The notes beneath the pieces are model-generated. The model was not told the origin of the DNA and ran no database searches. It was given only the letters and a program-made list of their open reading frames with translations. A stretch of 49,240 nucleotides of DNA, taken from the NCBI GenBank assembly GCA_023392635.1, contig JAEVYS010000036.1, positions 1 to 49,240 on the forward strand, read 5' to 3'. Source of the stretch: Actinomycetes bacterium. Lineage in GTDB: Bacteria > Actinomycetota > Actinomycetes > Propionibacteriales > Propionibacteriaceae. The stretch's first letter is position 1. Every line of letters begins with the position of its first letter. The position numbers were made by a program, and so were the translations under genes. Of this stretch, positions 15,286-23,520 are shown piece by piece.

Positions 15286-16079
15286 GCGCGGCGGCCGAGG
15301 CCCGGCAGTCCGAGCTCGACCGGGCGCTAAACGCCCAGGCGGCGAGCCCGGACCTCGCGGCGGAGTTGTTCGCCGTGGCCGACCTGCTCGGCCGCCAGGC
15401 GCAGCTGCGCAACGCCCTGGCTGACCTGACCGTGGACGACGAGCGCCGCAGCGAGCTCGCTGCCGCCGTGTTCGGGACCCGCGTCGGCGAGGCGGCAGCC
15501 AGCGTGGTGTCGGCGGCGGCCGCGCTGCGGTGGAGCACTCCGGCCTGGCTCGTCTCGGCCATCGACCGCCAGGGCGTCCGGGCACTGCTCGGGCACGCGC
15601 TGGCGGCCGGCACGCTCGACACCGTGGAGGAGGAGCTGTTCCGGTTCAGCCGCACCGTGGTCGCCGACCACCCGCTGCGCAGCGCGATCGACGACCGGAC
15701 GGCTGACGTGGCGCTGCGCCAGCAGCTGGTGAGTGACCTGCTCGACGGCCGTGCCGATCCCGACACCGTCGACCTCGCCCGCCGTGCGGTGGCCCGCGCC
15801 ACCGTCTCGTTCGAGGCGACCGTCGAGGGCTACCTCGGGCTCGCCGCCGCCGTCCGTGCGCGGGCGGTCGCGACGGTGACCGTCGCCCGTCCGCTCGAAG
15901 CGGAGCAGCGGGCGCGGCTGCAGGCGGCGCTGGAGCGCCAGCTCGGCCGCAGCGTGAACCTGCAGGTGATCGTCGACCCATCGGTTCTCGGCGGCGCCAG
16001 GGTACGGGTGGGCGACGAAGTGATCGAGGGCACCGTCGCCGGCCGGCTCGCGGCTGCCGAGAAACAACTGACCCAGTAG
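15282..16079 (+). CDS. atpH: F1Fo ATP synthase subunit delta
   Basis: The 265-residue protein is longer than E. coli delta (about 177 residues) but within the actinobacterial range. Its N-terminal helical domain binds the tip of F1. The C-terminal family block is visible as TVTVARPLEAEQRARLQAAL, then RSVNLQVIVDPSVLGGARVRVGDEVIEGTVAGRL. The start overlaps the small ORF in front of it and has only GGGGG as a ribosome-binding signal, so coupled translation is likely. Confidence 0.95.
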   Translation: MSAAAEARQSELDRALNAQAASPDLAAELFAVADLLGRQAQLRNALADLTVDDERRSELAAAVFGTRVGEAAASVVSAAAALRWSTPAWLVSAIDRQGVRALLGHALAAGTLDTVEEELFRFSRTVVADHPLRSAIDDRTADVALRQQLVSDLLDGRADPDTVDLARRAVARATVSFEATVEGYLGLAAAVRARAVATVTVARPLEAEQRARLQAALERQLGRSVNLQVIVDPSVLGGARVRVGDEVIEGTVAGRLAAAEKQLTQ

Positions 16080-16103
16080 AGAACGAAAGCAGAAGGTGCA
16101 CAA

Positions 16104-17747
16104 ATGGCGGAACTGACCATCAGCCCCGAGGAGATCCGGGACGCGCTGGACAAGTTCGTGTCCAACTTCAACCCGGACACCGCTACCCGGGACGAGGTGG
16201 GCACCGTGGCGACCTCCGGTGACGGCATCGCCCGGGTCGAGGGCCTGCCGTCGGCCATGGCCAACGAGCTGCTCGAATTCCAGAACGGCACCCGCGGCAT
16301 CGCCTTGAACCTCGACGTGCGCGAGATCGGCGTCGTCGTGCTGGGTGACTCCGAGGGCATCGAGGAGGGCTCCATCGTCAAGCGCACCGGCGAGGTGCTG
16401 AGTGTTCCCGTGGGCGACGGGTACCTGGGACGGGTCGTGGACGCCATGGGCAACCCGATCGACGGCCTCGGCGAGATCACGGACGTGCCCGAGCTGCGTG
16501 CCCTCGAGTTGCAGGCCGCCGGCGTCATGGACCGCCAGAGCGTCAACGAGCCGCTGCAGACCGGCATCAAGGCCATCGACTCGATGACCCCGATCGGCCG
16601 CGGCCAGCGCCAGCTGATCATCGGCGACCGCAAGACCGGCAAGACCGCGATCGCCGTCGACACGATCATCAACCAGAAGGCGGCCTGGGCCACCGGCGAC
16701 CCGAAGAAGCAGGTGCGCTGCATCTACGTGGCGATCGGGCAGAAGGGCTCCACGATCGCGTCGCTGCGCACCGTCCTGGAGGAGGCCGGCGCGCTGGAGT
16801 ACACCACGATCGTGCACGCCCCGGCGTCCGACCCTGCGGGCTACAAGTACATCGCCCCCTACACCGGCTCTGCCATCGGCCAGCACTGGATGTACCAGGG
16901 CAAGCACGTGCTCATCGTCTTCGACGACCTCACCAAGCAGGCCGAGGCGTACCGGTCGATGTCGCTGCTGCTGCGCCGTCCGCCGGGCCGCGAGGCGTAC
17001 CCCGGCGACGTGTTCTACCTGCACAGCCGCCTGCTCGAGCGCTGCGCGAAGCTCTCCGACGAGCTCGGCGCGGGCTCGATGACCGGCCTGCCGATCATCG
17101 AGACGAAGGCCAACGACGTGTCGGCGTACATCCCGACCAACGTGATCTCGATCACCGACGGCCAGATCTTCCTGCAGTCCGACCTGTTCAACGCCAACCA
17201 GCGTCCTGCCATCGACGTGGGCATCTCGGTGTCCCGCGTCGGCGGCGCCGCCCAGGTGAAGGCGATGAAGGGCGTCGCCGGCACGCTGAAGATCGGCCTG
17301 GCCCAGTACCGCGACATGGAGGCGTTCGCAATGTTCGCCTCCGACCTGGACGCCGCGTCCCGGCGCCAGCTCGACCGCGGCGCCCGCCTGGTGGAACTGT
17401 TGCGCCAGCCGCAGTACAGCCCCTACCCGGTCGCAGAGCAGGTGGTCAGCGTGTGGGCCGGCACCACGGGCAAGTTCGACGACGTCCCGGTCAACGAGGT
17501 CCTGCACTTCGAACGCGAGTTCCTCGACTACCTGCGGCACAACACCAAGGCGCTGGACACGATCGCCGAGACCGGCCAGTTCACCAAGGACACCGAACAG
17601 GCGGTGGTTGAGGCCCTGGACAAGTTCCGCGAGCAGTACGTCAGCACCGACGGCAAGGCCCTCGTCGAGGGCGACCAGCCGGCCCGGGCGATCGCGGAGG
17701 AAGAACTCGACCACGAGCAGATCGTGGTGCGGAAGAAGCGGAGCTAG
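16104..17747 (+). CDS. atpA: F1Fo ATP synthase subunit alpha
   Basis: The non-catalytic nucleotide-binding subunit of F1, 547 residues. The Walker A motif is GDRKTGKT (residues 174-181), with GQKGSTIASLRTVLEEAG and the family signature region SDLDAASRRQLDRGARL. The C-terminus carries an extension of about 30 residues rich in acidic and basic residues, as in other actinobacterial alpha subunits, where it has been linked to suppression of ATP hydrolysis. The Shine-Dalgarno sequence AGAAGG precedes the ATG. Confidence 0.98.
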   Translation: MAELTISPEEIRDALDKFVSNFNPDTATRDEVGTVATSGDGIARVEGLPSAMANELLEFQNGTRGIALNLDVREIGVVVLGDSEGIEEGSIVKRTGEVLSVPVGDGYLGRVVDAMGNPIDGLGEITDVPELRALELQAAGVMDRQSVNEPLQTGIKAIDSMTPIGRGQRQLIIGDRKTGKTAIAVDTIINQKAAWATGDPKKQVRCIYVAIGQKGSTIASLRTVLEEAGALEYTTIVHAPASDPAGYKYIAPYTGSAIGQHWMYQGKHVLIVFDDLTKQAEAYRSMSLLLRRPPGREAYPGDVFYLHSRLLERCAKLSDELGAGSMTGLPIIETKANDVSAYIPTNVISITDGQIFLQSDLFNANQRPAIDVGISVSRVGGAAQVKAMKGVAGTLKIGLAQYRDMEAFAMFASDLDAASRRQLDRGARLVELLRQPQYSPYPVAEQVVSVWAGTTGKFDDVPVNEVLHFEREFLDYLRHNTKALDTIAETGQFTKDTEQAVVEALDKFREQYVSTDGKALVEGDQPARAIAEEELDHEQIVVRKKRS

Positions 17748-17751
17748 ACGG

Positions 17752-18660
17752 ATGCCAGCCAGCCTGCGGGAGCTGCGACAGCGCCGGAAGTCGGTGACCG
17801 CGACCAAGAAGATCACTCGGGCGATGGAGCTCATCGCGTCCTCGAGGATCATCAAGGCGCAGCAGGTCGCCGCACGGGCGCTGCCGTTCACCCGGGAGCT
17901 GAACCGGGCGGTGTCGGCCGTCGCCAGCAAGTCGCGGATGAACCACCCGCTCACGAAGCCGGTCGAGAACCCGAAGCGCATCGCCATCTTGTTCATCACC
18001 TCCGACCGCGGGATGAACGGCGCGTACTCGTCCAACGTGATCAAGACCGTCGCCCAGTTCCGGCAGCGCGCCGAGAGCGAGGGCAAGGAGCTGCTCCGCT
18101 ACGTCGTCGGCCGCAAGGGCATCGGCTACCTCAAGTACCGGTCGCTGCCGATCGCCGAGTCGTGGGAGGGCTTCTCCGACTCCCCGACCTACGACCGTGC
18201 CGTCGAGATCTCTGATCGGCTCCTCCAGGACTTCCTGAGGCCCACCGAGGAGGGTGGGGTCGACGAGATCTGGGCCGTGTACACCCGCATGGAGTCGATG
18301 CTCACCCAGACCCCACGCGTCCGGCGTTTGCTTCCCCTGGAAGTGGTGGAGGGCGTCCGCGAGCCCGACCCCGAGCACGCCGAGGCGCTCTACCTGTTCG
18401 AGCCAGACCCCGAGACGGTGCTGGACGCGCTGCTGCCGCTGTACATCCGCAGCCGGGTCTGGTTCTACCTGCTCCAGTCGGCCGCCTCCCAGCTCGCAAG
18501 CCAGCAGCGGGCCATGAAGTCCGCCACGGACAACGCGCAGCAACTGATCGAACGCCTCACCCGGGAAGCGAACCAGGCCCGGCAGGCGGAGATCACCCAG
18601 GAAATCAGCGAGATCGTCGGTGGCGCCAGCGCGCTGGCCGACCTGACCGAAACCGACTAG
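17752..18660 (+). CDS. atpG: F1Fo ATP synthase subunit gamma
   Basis: The central rotor shaft, 302 residues. The N-terminal helix carries LRELRQRRKSVTATKKITRAMELIASSRI, and the C-terminal helix carries ASQQRAMKSATDNAQQLI followed by NQARQAEITQEISEIVGGA, both typical of gamma. It starts 4 nt after the atpA stop. Confidence 0.97.
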   Translation: MPASLRELRQRRKSVTATKKITRAMELIASSRIIKAQQVAARALPFTRELNRAVSAVASKSRMNHPLTKPVENPKRIAILFITSDRGMNGAYSSNVIKTVAQFRQRAESEGKELLRYVVGRKGIGYLKYRSLPIAESWEGFSDSPTYDRAVEISDRLLQDFLRPTEEGGVDEIWAVYTRMESMLTQTPRVRRLLPLEVVEGVREPDPEHAEALYLFEPDPETVLDALLPLYIRSRVWFYLLQSAASQLASQQRAMKSATDNAQQLIERLTREANQARQAEITQEISEIVGGASALADLTETD

Positions 18661-18681
18661 GCAGCAGAAGGCAGAGAAGCG

Positions 18682-20136
18682 ATGACCGTGACGACACAGA
18701 CCCCGACCGATACCGACGCCGGTGCCGCGACCGGCCGCGTGGCCCGGGTGATCGGGCCGGTGGTGGACGTTGAGTTCCCCGCCGACCAGTTGCCCGACAT
18801 CAACAACAAGCTGCTGATCGAGATCGACTCCGGCGACCAGACCCGCACGATCGCGGCCGAGGTCGCCCTGCACGTCGGCGACAACGTCGTCCGGGCCATC
18901 TCGCTGAAGCCGACGGACGGCATGCGCCGCGGCGCCCGCGTGACCGACACCGGCGCACCGATCAGCGTCCCGGTGGGCGACGTCACCAAGGGCCGCGTGT
19001 GGAACGTGACCGGGGAGTGCCTGAACGAGGACAACGCGGCCATCGAGGTGACCGAGCGCTGGCCGATCCACCGCGCGGCGCCGAAGTTCGACGCGCTGGA
19101 GCCGAAGACCCAGATGCTCGAGACCGGCATCAAGGTGCTCGACCTGCTCACCCCGTACGTGCAGGGTGGCAAGATCGGCCTGTTCGGCGGCGCGGGCGTC
19201 GGCAAGACCGTGCTGATCCAGGAGATGATCTACCGCATCGCCCACAACTTCGGCGGCACCTCGGTGTTCGCGGGCGTGGGGGAGCGCACCCGTGAGGGCA
19301 ACGACCTGATCGCTGAGATGATCGAGGCCGGCGTCATGAAGGACACCGCGCTGGTGTTCGGCCAGATGGACGAGCCGCCGGGCACCCGCCTGCGCGTGGC
19401 CCTGTCGGCGCTGACCATGGCGGAGTACTTCCGTGATGTGCAGAACCAGGACGTGCTGCTGTTCATCGACAACATCTTCCGGTTCACGCAGGCCGGCTCG
19501 GAGGTGTCGACGCTGCTCGGTCGCATGCCGTCCGCCGTGGGCTACCAGCCGAACCTCGCCGACGAGATGGGCCAGCTGCAGGAGCGGATCACCTCGACCC
19601 GCGGCCACTCGATCACCTCGATGCAGGCGATCTACGTCCCCGCCGACGACTACACCGACCCGGCTCCGGCGACGACGTTCGCCCACCTCGACGCCACGAC
19701 GGAGCTGAGCCGCGAGATCGCGTCCCGGGGCCTCTATCCTGCGGTGGACCCGCTGTCGAGTTCCTCGCGGATCCTGGACCCGCAGTTCGTCGGCCAGGAC
19801 CATTACGACACGGCCACCCGGGTGAAGCAGATCCTGCAGCGCAACAAGGAGCTCCAGGACATCATCGCGATCCTCGGTGTGGACGAGCTGAGCGAGGAGG
19901 ACAAGATCATCGTCGCGCGTGCGCGCCGGATCCAGCAGTTCCTCAGCCAGAACACCTACATGGCGACCAAGTTCACCAACATCGAAGGCTCGACCGTGCC
20001 ACTGAAGGACACCATCGAGTCGTTCAAGATGATCTGCAACGGCGAGGTCGACCACGTCGCCGAGCAGGCCTTCTTCAACGTCGGAGGCATGGACATGGTC
20101 ATGGAGAACTGGGACCGCATCCAGAAGGAAGGCTGA
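18682..20136 (+). CDS. atpD: F1Fo ATP synthase subunit beta
   Basis: The catalytic subunit of F1, 484 residues. Walker A is GGAGVGKT (169-176); other conserved blocks are VGERTREGNDLIAEM, ALTMAEYFRD, VLLFIDNIFRFTQAGSEVS and the signature PAVDPLSSSSRIL. The DELSEED motif region appears as DELSEEDKI. Spacing to atpG is 21 nt, with AGAAGG as the Shine-Dalgarno sequence. Confidence 0.98.
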   Translation: MTVTTQTPTDTDAGAATGRVARVIGPVVDVEFPADQLPDINNKLLIEIDSGDQTRTIAAEVALHVGDNVVRAISLKPTDGMRRGARVTDTGAPISVPVGDVTKGRVWNVTGECLNEDNAAIEVTERWPIHRAAPKFDALEPKTQMLETGIKVLDLLTPYVQGGKIGLFGGAGVGKTVLIQEMIYRIAHNFGGTSVFAGVGERTREGNDLIAEMIEAGVMKDTALVFGQMDEPPGTRLRVALSALTMAEYFRDVQNQDVLLFIDNIFRFTQAGSEVSTLLGRMPSAVGYQPNLADEMGQLQERITSTRGHSITSMQAIYVPADDYTDPAPATTFAHLDATTELSREIASRGLYPAVDPLSSSSRILDPQFVGQDHYDTATRVKQILQRNKELQDIIAILGVDELSEEDKIIVARARRIQQFLSQNTYMATKFTNIEGSTVPLKDTIESFKMICNGEVDHVAEQAFFNVGGMDMVMENWDRIQKEG

Positions 20137-20137
20137 C

Positions 20138-20548
20138 GTGGCGGACGTCCTTCGCGTGGAGGTGGTGTCGGCGGACGGCATCACGTGGGAAGGGGAGGCG
20201 CTGAGCGTGATCGCCCGCACCACCGAGGGTGACCTCGGCGTGCTGCCCAACCACGAGCCGTTCCTCGCCGCCCTGGTGCCGTGTGCGGCCGAGGTCCTGA
20301 CGGCCGACGGCAACCGGGAGGTGCTCGCGCTGGACGGCGGGTTCATCTCCGTGGCCGACAACCGGGTCTCGGTGCTGTCGCAGTTCGCCAAGATCGCCAG
20401 GGAGATCGACCTCAGGGCCGCCGAGCACGAGCTGGCGGCGGCGGAGAAGCGCCTCGACGCCGGCGAGCTGGACGAGGAGACCCGCCAGCACTTCCTCCGG
20501 GCCCAGGCCCAGGTCCGCGCAGCGCACCTCGCCCAGCAGTCCAAGTAA
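20138..20548 (+). CDS. atpC: F1Fo ATP synthase subunit epsilon
   Basis: A 136-residue subunit with the beta-sandwich domain (GDLGVLPNHEPFLAALVPCAAEVL) and a C-terminal helical pair (AAEHELAAAEKRLDAGELDEETRQ) that regulates rotation. It starts with GTG one base after the atpD stop. It is the last ATP synthase gene; a DUF2550 gene follows 15 nt later. Confidence 0.96.
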   Translation: MADVLRVEVVSADGITWEGEALSVIARTTEGDLGVLPNHEPFLAALVPCAAEVLTADGNREVLALDGGFISVADNRVSVLSQFAKIAREIDLRAAEHELAAAEKRLDAGELDEETRQHFLRAQAQVRAAHLAQQSK

Positions 20549-20563
20549 GGCGGGACCTCGCGG

Positions 20564-21004
20564 ATGGACTGGCTGGGCATCACCGAAATGGTGGCGCTAA
20601 CGCTGGTCGTGGTCCTGCTCGTTCCGGTCGCCTTCCTCGGCGTCCGCCGCCGCTGGTTGTCGCGGCAGGGCGGCCTTTTCGACTGTTCGCTGCGGCTGTC
20701 GACGAAGACGCCGGGAACGGGTTGGGTGCTCGGCGTCGCTCGCTACTCCGGTGACAACCTGGAGTGGTTTCGTGCGTTCTCCATCGCCCTGCGGCCGCGG
20801 ATGATCTTCCCCCGATCCCGCGCGCGGGCCGGCCAGCAGCGCGAACCCGACTCGATCGAGTCCGTCCTGCTCTTCGACGACCAGCGCATCGTGCGCATGG
20901 AGGTCTCCGACGGCACGTCCTGGGAACTCGCGATGTCGGTGGCGTCCCTGACCGGCCTCCTGAGCTGGCTGGAGTCCGCCCCTCCCGGCTCCCGCTACCG
21001 CTGA
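20564..21004 (+). CDS. DUF2550 family membrane-anchored protein
   Basis: A 146-residue protein with one N-terminal membrane helix (MVALTLVVVLLVPVAFLGVRRR) and a soluble part of about 110 residues containing GGLFDCSLRL, GWVLGVARYSGDNLEWFR and ESVLLFDDQRIVRMEV. These match the DUF2550 family that commonly follows the atp operon in Actinobacteria. Its function is unknown. It follows atpC by 15 nt and is probably the last gene of the atp transcript, before the REP palindromes. Confidence 0.88.
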   Translation: MDWLGITEMVALTLVVVLLVPVAFLGVRRRWLSRQGGLFDCSLRLSTKTPGTGWVLGVARYSGDNLEWFRAFSIALRPRMIFPRSRARAGQQREPDSIESVLLFDDQRIVRMEVSDGTSWELAMSVASLTGLLSWLESAPPGSRYR

Positions 21005-21005
21005 C

Positions 21006-21091
21006 GGACCGGATTGGGGACGGTTCCCAACTCGGTCCACCGCCGCCTGGACCGGATTGGGGACGGTTCCCAACTCGGTCCACCGCCGCCT
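21006..21091 (+). repeat. Two tandem REP-type palindromes (43-bp unit repeated twice)
   Basis: Two identical 43-nt units (21006-21048 and 21049-21091). Each holds a 33-nt palindrome with 13-nt arms GGACCGGATTGGG and CCCAACTCGGTCC around the loop GACGGTT. The arms mismatch at two inner positions. Each palindrome is followed by the spacer ACCGCCGCCT. The tandem begins right after the DUF2550 stop and could also end the atp transcript. Confidence 0.9.
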
Positions 21092-21112
21092 GGCCCCCGT
21101 CCTGCGTCCTCG

Positions 21113-21121
21113 TTATCCACA
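21113..21121 (+). promoter_or_regulatory. DnaA-box consensus 9-mer
   Basis: TTATCCACA matches the classic DnaA-binding consensus exactly. It lies between the upstream REP pair and the transposase gene. A single box is weak evidence for DnaA binding; it may be chance or may tie transposase expression to replication. Confidence 0.35.
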
Positions 21122-21195
21122 GATTTCTCCGGGTCTCTCGATCTCCGGCCGGGGCGCCGCCTACCCTCCGTCCAGAATCGTCGGAAGGAGCGGGG

Positions 21196-21966
21196 ATGCC
21201 TCGTCGAGCGCGGAGAGCGAGTGCGTCCGGAATTCACCACGTGATGTTGCGCGGAGTGAACCGGGACATGATCTTCCTGGAGGACGAAGACCGCGAACGC
21301 TTCCTGACAGCATTGCGTACAGCGAGGGACGTGTCGGGCTTCAGCATCCTGGCCTACTGCCTGATGGACAACCACGTCCATCTGGCCATGCAGGAGGGAC
21401 CGGAGCCGGTAGGGGCGGCCGTCCGGCGGGTGGGGGTGCGGTACGCCGGCTGGTTCAACCGCAAGTATCAGCGCGTCGGCCACCTGTTCCAGGATCGCTT
21501 CAAGAGCGTCCCGGTGGAGGCGGACGCCCATCTGGTGACCCTGCTGCGCTACGTATGGAACAACCCGGTCGAGGCCGGCCTCGCGAACGACCCGGACGAG
21601 TACCGGTGGAGCAGCAGGCATCTGCATGGGCGCCGCCTGGTCGACCTCGAGTTGCTCCACCGGCTGGTGCCCACCGATCCCTTGGCGATCGACCATCCCC
21701 GTCCGGGCCAGCTCTGGGACACGCCGGGGCGGACCGGCCCACGTTCGCGCTACTCCGACGAGGAGGTCGCCATTCTGGTCGAACAGGTCAGCGGAGCAGG
21801 ATCGGCCGCGGAGTTCCTGGCCCTGGACGCACAGGCGAGGCGGCGCGCCGTCCATGCGTTGCGGATGCGTTCCGTCCCGTTCGCCCAGCTCGCACGACAC
21901 ACGGGCCTGAGCAGTACGACGTTGAAGCGCATCCAGGCGGACGGCGGCCCCTCCGCCGCTCCCTGA
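21196..21966 (+). CDS. REP-associated tyrosine transposase (RAYT, Y1/HUH family)
   Basis: The 256-residue protein is a single-strand DNA transposase of the Y1 HUH class. It has SGIHHVMLRGVNRDMIF at the N-terminus, the metal-binding HUH motif NHVHLAM (His60, His62), NRKYQRVGHLFQDRFKS, and the catalytic tyrosine region LLRYVWNNPVEAGLA (Tyr119). A C-terminal part of about 80 residues ends in a helix-turn-helix-like stretch (FAQLARHTGLSSTTLKRIQ). All key residues are present, so the enzyme looks intact. AAGGAG precedes the ATG. Flanking palindromes in inverted orientation are its expected substrates. Confidence 0.92.
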   Translation: MPRRARRASASGIHHVMLRGVNRDMIFLEDEDRERFLTALRTARDVSGFSILAYCLMDNHVHLAMQEGPEPVGAAVRRVGVRYAGWFNRKYQRVGHLFQDRFKSVPVEADAHLVTLLRYVWNNPVEAGLANDPDEYRWSSRHLHGRRLVDLELLHRLVPTDPLAIDHPRPGQLWDTPGRTGPRSRYSDEEVAILVEQVSGAGSAAEFLALDAQARRRAVHALRMRSVPFAQLARHTGLSSTTLKRIQADGGPSAAP

Positions 21967-21989
21967 TCGATCGCTCGTCGCCTGGCGGT

Positions 21990-22076
21990 GGACCGAATTC
22001 GGAACCGTCCCCAACTCGGTCCGGTCGAAGGTCCCGTGCGGGTGGACCGAATTGGGAACCGTCCCCAATTCGGTCC
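21990..22076 (-). repeat. Two REP-type palindromes in inverted orientation
   Basis: Unit 3 (21990-22022) and unit 4 (22044-22076) are 33 nt each with loop AACCGTC. Unit 4 has perfect 13-nt arms (GGACCGAATTGGG and its complement); unit 3 has two mismatches. Read on the minus strand they match the upstream units and are likewise followed by ACC-rich flanks. They end 12 nt past the stop of the adenosyltransferase gene and may also act as its terminator. Confidence 0.88.
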
Positions 22077-22088
22077 GAGGGACGGAGG

Positions 22089-22745
22089 TCAGCCGGCGTC
22101 GCCGGTCAGGCGCTTCCGCTGCTTCCTGCCCTTCGGGTCGGCCACCTCGCGGTCCTTGCCCGGGACCCACAGGACTTCTCCGGCGTCCTGGCCGACCACG
22201 CGGGCGAGGATGAACAGCAGGTCGGAGAGCCGGTTCAGGTAGTGCAGGGCCAGCGGGTTCACGCCTCCGGGCCGGTCGTCGGCCGCCTCCTCCGTGCCGT
22301 ACTCCTCTGCGGCGCGCCAGCCGGCCCGCTCGGCCCGGCGGACCACGCTGCGTGCGAGGTGCATCATCGCGGCCGTCTGTGTCCCCCCGGGCAGGATGAA
22401 CGAGCGCAGGGCCGGCAGCGGGTCGCCGAACTCGTCGCACCAGCCCTCGAGGCGGTCGACGTTCGACTGGATGATCCGCAGCGGCTCGTAGGGCGGGTCG
22501 GCCGCGAGCGGGTTCGAGAGGTCCGCCCCGCAGTCGAACAGCTCGTTCTGGATGTGGCGGAGAACCTCACGGATGCGCGGTGGCAGGTCGGCCTGAGTGG
22601 TGATCATGCCCATCACGGAGTTCGCCTCGTCGACGTGGCCGTACGCCTCCACCCGCGGATCCGTCTTCGCAGTCTCCGACATGTCCGACAGCCTGGTCCG
22701 CCCGGCGTCGCCGGTGCGCGTGTAGATGCGGGTGAGGTTGACCAT
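22089..22745 (-). CDS. Corrinoid adenosyltransferase, PduO type
   Basis: Transfers the adenosyl group of ATP to cob(I)alamin, making adenosylcobalamin, the cofactor of methylmalonyl-CoA mutase. The 218-residue protein has the PduO signatures IYTRTGDAGRTRL at the N-terminus, SVVRRAERAG for ATP contact, and ALHYLNRLSDLLFILAR near the end of the helical bundle. A Lys/Arg-rich tail of about 25 residues follows the domain. The start is set by the family N-terminus and by TAGGTT 6 nt upstream. In this window it pairs functionally with the methylmalonyl-CoA epimerase. Confidence 0.93.
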   Translation of the reverse strand: MVNLTRIYTRTGDAGRTRLSDMSETAKTDPRVEAYGHVDEANSVMGMITTQADLPPRIREVLRHIQNELFDCGADLSNPLAADPPYEPLRIIQSNVDRLEGWCDEFGDPLPALRSFILPGGTQTAAMMHLARSVVRRAERAGWRAAEEYGTEEAADDRPGGVNPLALHYLNRLSDLLFILARVVGQDAGEVLWVPGKDREVADPKGRKQRKRLTGDAG

Positions 22746-22751
22746 GCCTCC

Positions 22752-22757
22752 AACCTA
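22752..22757 (-). promoter_or_regulatory. Candidate -10 element, leaderless start of the adenosyltransferase gene
   Basis: TAGGTT on the minus strand ends 6 nt before the ATG at 22745. Confidence 0.5.
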
Positions 22758-22872
22758 TCCAACGCACCACGGACGCAAGGGGCCCGCCGGTCGCACCGAG
22801 ACGTCCACCCGGGACGGTCCCGACCGGGCCGTTCTGCCCGTGGAGGACGGCGCAATATGACAGGGTGGGGCG

Positions 22873-23520
22873 GTGAAGAAGCTGCTCCTGCTGATGCCCC
22901 TGCTCCTGCTGGGTGCCCTCCTGTCCGCCTGCTCGACGGGCGCCTCCCCGGCCGCCGGTGGCGTGAACTGCACGTACACGGCCACGGGCACGGCAGCGAA
23001 GCAGGTGGCCCTGCCGCCGGGGTCGCACGTGCCGAACACCGGCACGGTGCCCTACACGATCCAGCTCAACTCCGACCGGGTCACCGTGAACCTGGACCAG
23101 GCGCACACCCCGTGCACGGTGAACTCCTTCATCTCGCTGGCCAAGCAGGGGTACTTCGACCAGACGTCCTGCCACCGGCTCGTCGACGGCGGGCTGTTCG
23201 TGCTGCAGTGCGGCGACCCCACCGGGACGGGCTCCGGCGGCCCGGGCTACAAGTTCGCCGACGAGCTCAGCGGGAAGGAGACCTATCCCGCCGGCACCCT
23301 CGCCATGGCCAACGCCGGGCCCGGCACCAACGGGTCGCAGTTCTTCATCGTCTACGCCGACAGCCAGCTTCCGCCGAACTACACCGTGTTCGGCCATGTG
23401 GACGCCGCCGGGATCAAGGTCGTCGCGGCCATCGGCGCGGGCGGCCAGGACGGCAGCTACCCGGACGGGTCGGGCAAGCCGAACCTGCCGGCGCAGATCA
23501 AGGGCGTGGTCGCCGGCTGA
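22873..23520 (+). CDS. Lipoprotein peptidyl-prolyl cis-trans isomerase, cyclophilin type
   Basis: The 215-residue protein has a lipoprotein signal (MKKLLLLMPLLLLGALLSAC, with the lipobox ending at Cys20) and a cyclophilin domain outside the membrane. Conserved blocks are TVNSFISLAKQGYFDQTSCHRL, LQCGDPTGTGSGGPGYKF, MANAGPGTNGSQFFIVY and NYTVFGHV. The usual FHR motif is CHR here, but the catalytic Arg is kept. It would assist folding of exported proteins. The GTG start at 22873 begins the signal peptide. The 3' end overlaps the convergent hydrolase gene by 23 nt. Confidence 0.93.
   Translation: MKKLLLLMPLLLLGALLSACSTGASPAAGGVNCTYTATGTAAKQVALPPGSHVPNTGTVPYTIQLNSDRVTVNLDQAHTPCTVNSFISLAKQGYFDQTSCHRLVDGGLFVLQCGDPTGTGSGGPGYKFADELSGKETYPAGTLAMANAGPGTNGSQFFIVYADSQLPPNYTVFGHVDAAGIKVVAAIGAGGQDGSYPDGSGKPNLPAQIKGVVAG

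Larger units (their letters stand above)
21006..22076 (+). mobile_element. REP/RAYT element (REP palindromes flanking a REP-associated tyrosine transposase)
   Basis: A self-consistent unit: two tandem palindromes upstream (21006-21091), the transposase gene (21196-21966) and two palindromes downstream (21990-22076). The upstream loops read GACGGTT and the downstream loops read AACCGTC, its reverse complement, so the two sets face each other in inverted orientation. REP/RAYT systems are domesticated-type HUH elements that spread short palindromes around a genome. The outer limits are not defined by target-site duplications that I can see. Confidence 0.8.

Noticed and set aside
15327..18086. 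919-codon minus-strand open frame opposite atpH-atpA-atpG
   Set aside because: It is antisense to well-conserved ATP synthase genes and shows only the Arg/Val/Gly-rich make-up of GC-rich shadow frames. The similar frame at 17641-20583 is rejected for the same reason.
21006..21091. Tandem 43-bp repeat as a replication origin iteron set
   Set aside because: Only two units, with perfect dyad symmetry and matching palindromes beyond the transposase gene; REP identity explains them better. One DnaA box alone does not make an origin.
20995..22440. Long minus-strand open frame with repeated TELGTVPNSVH peptides
   Set aside because: It runs antisense through the RAYT gene and into the adenosyltransferase gene; the repeated peptides are just translations of the REP palindromes.
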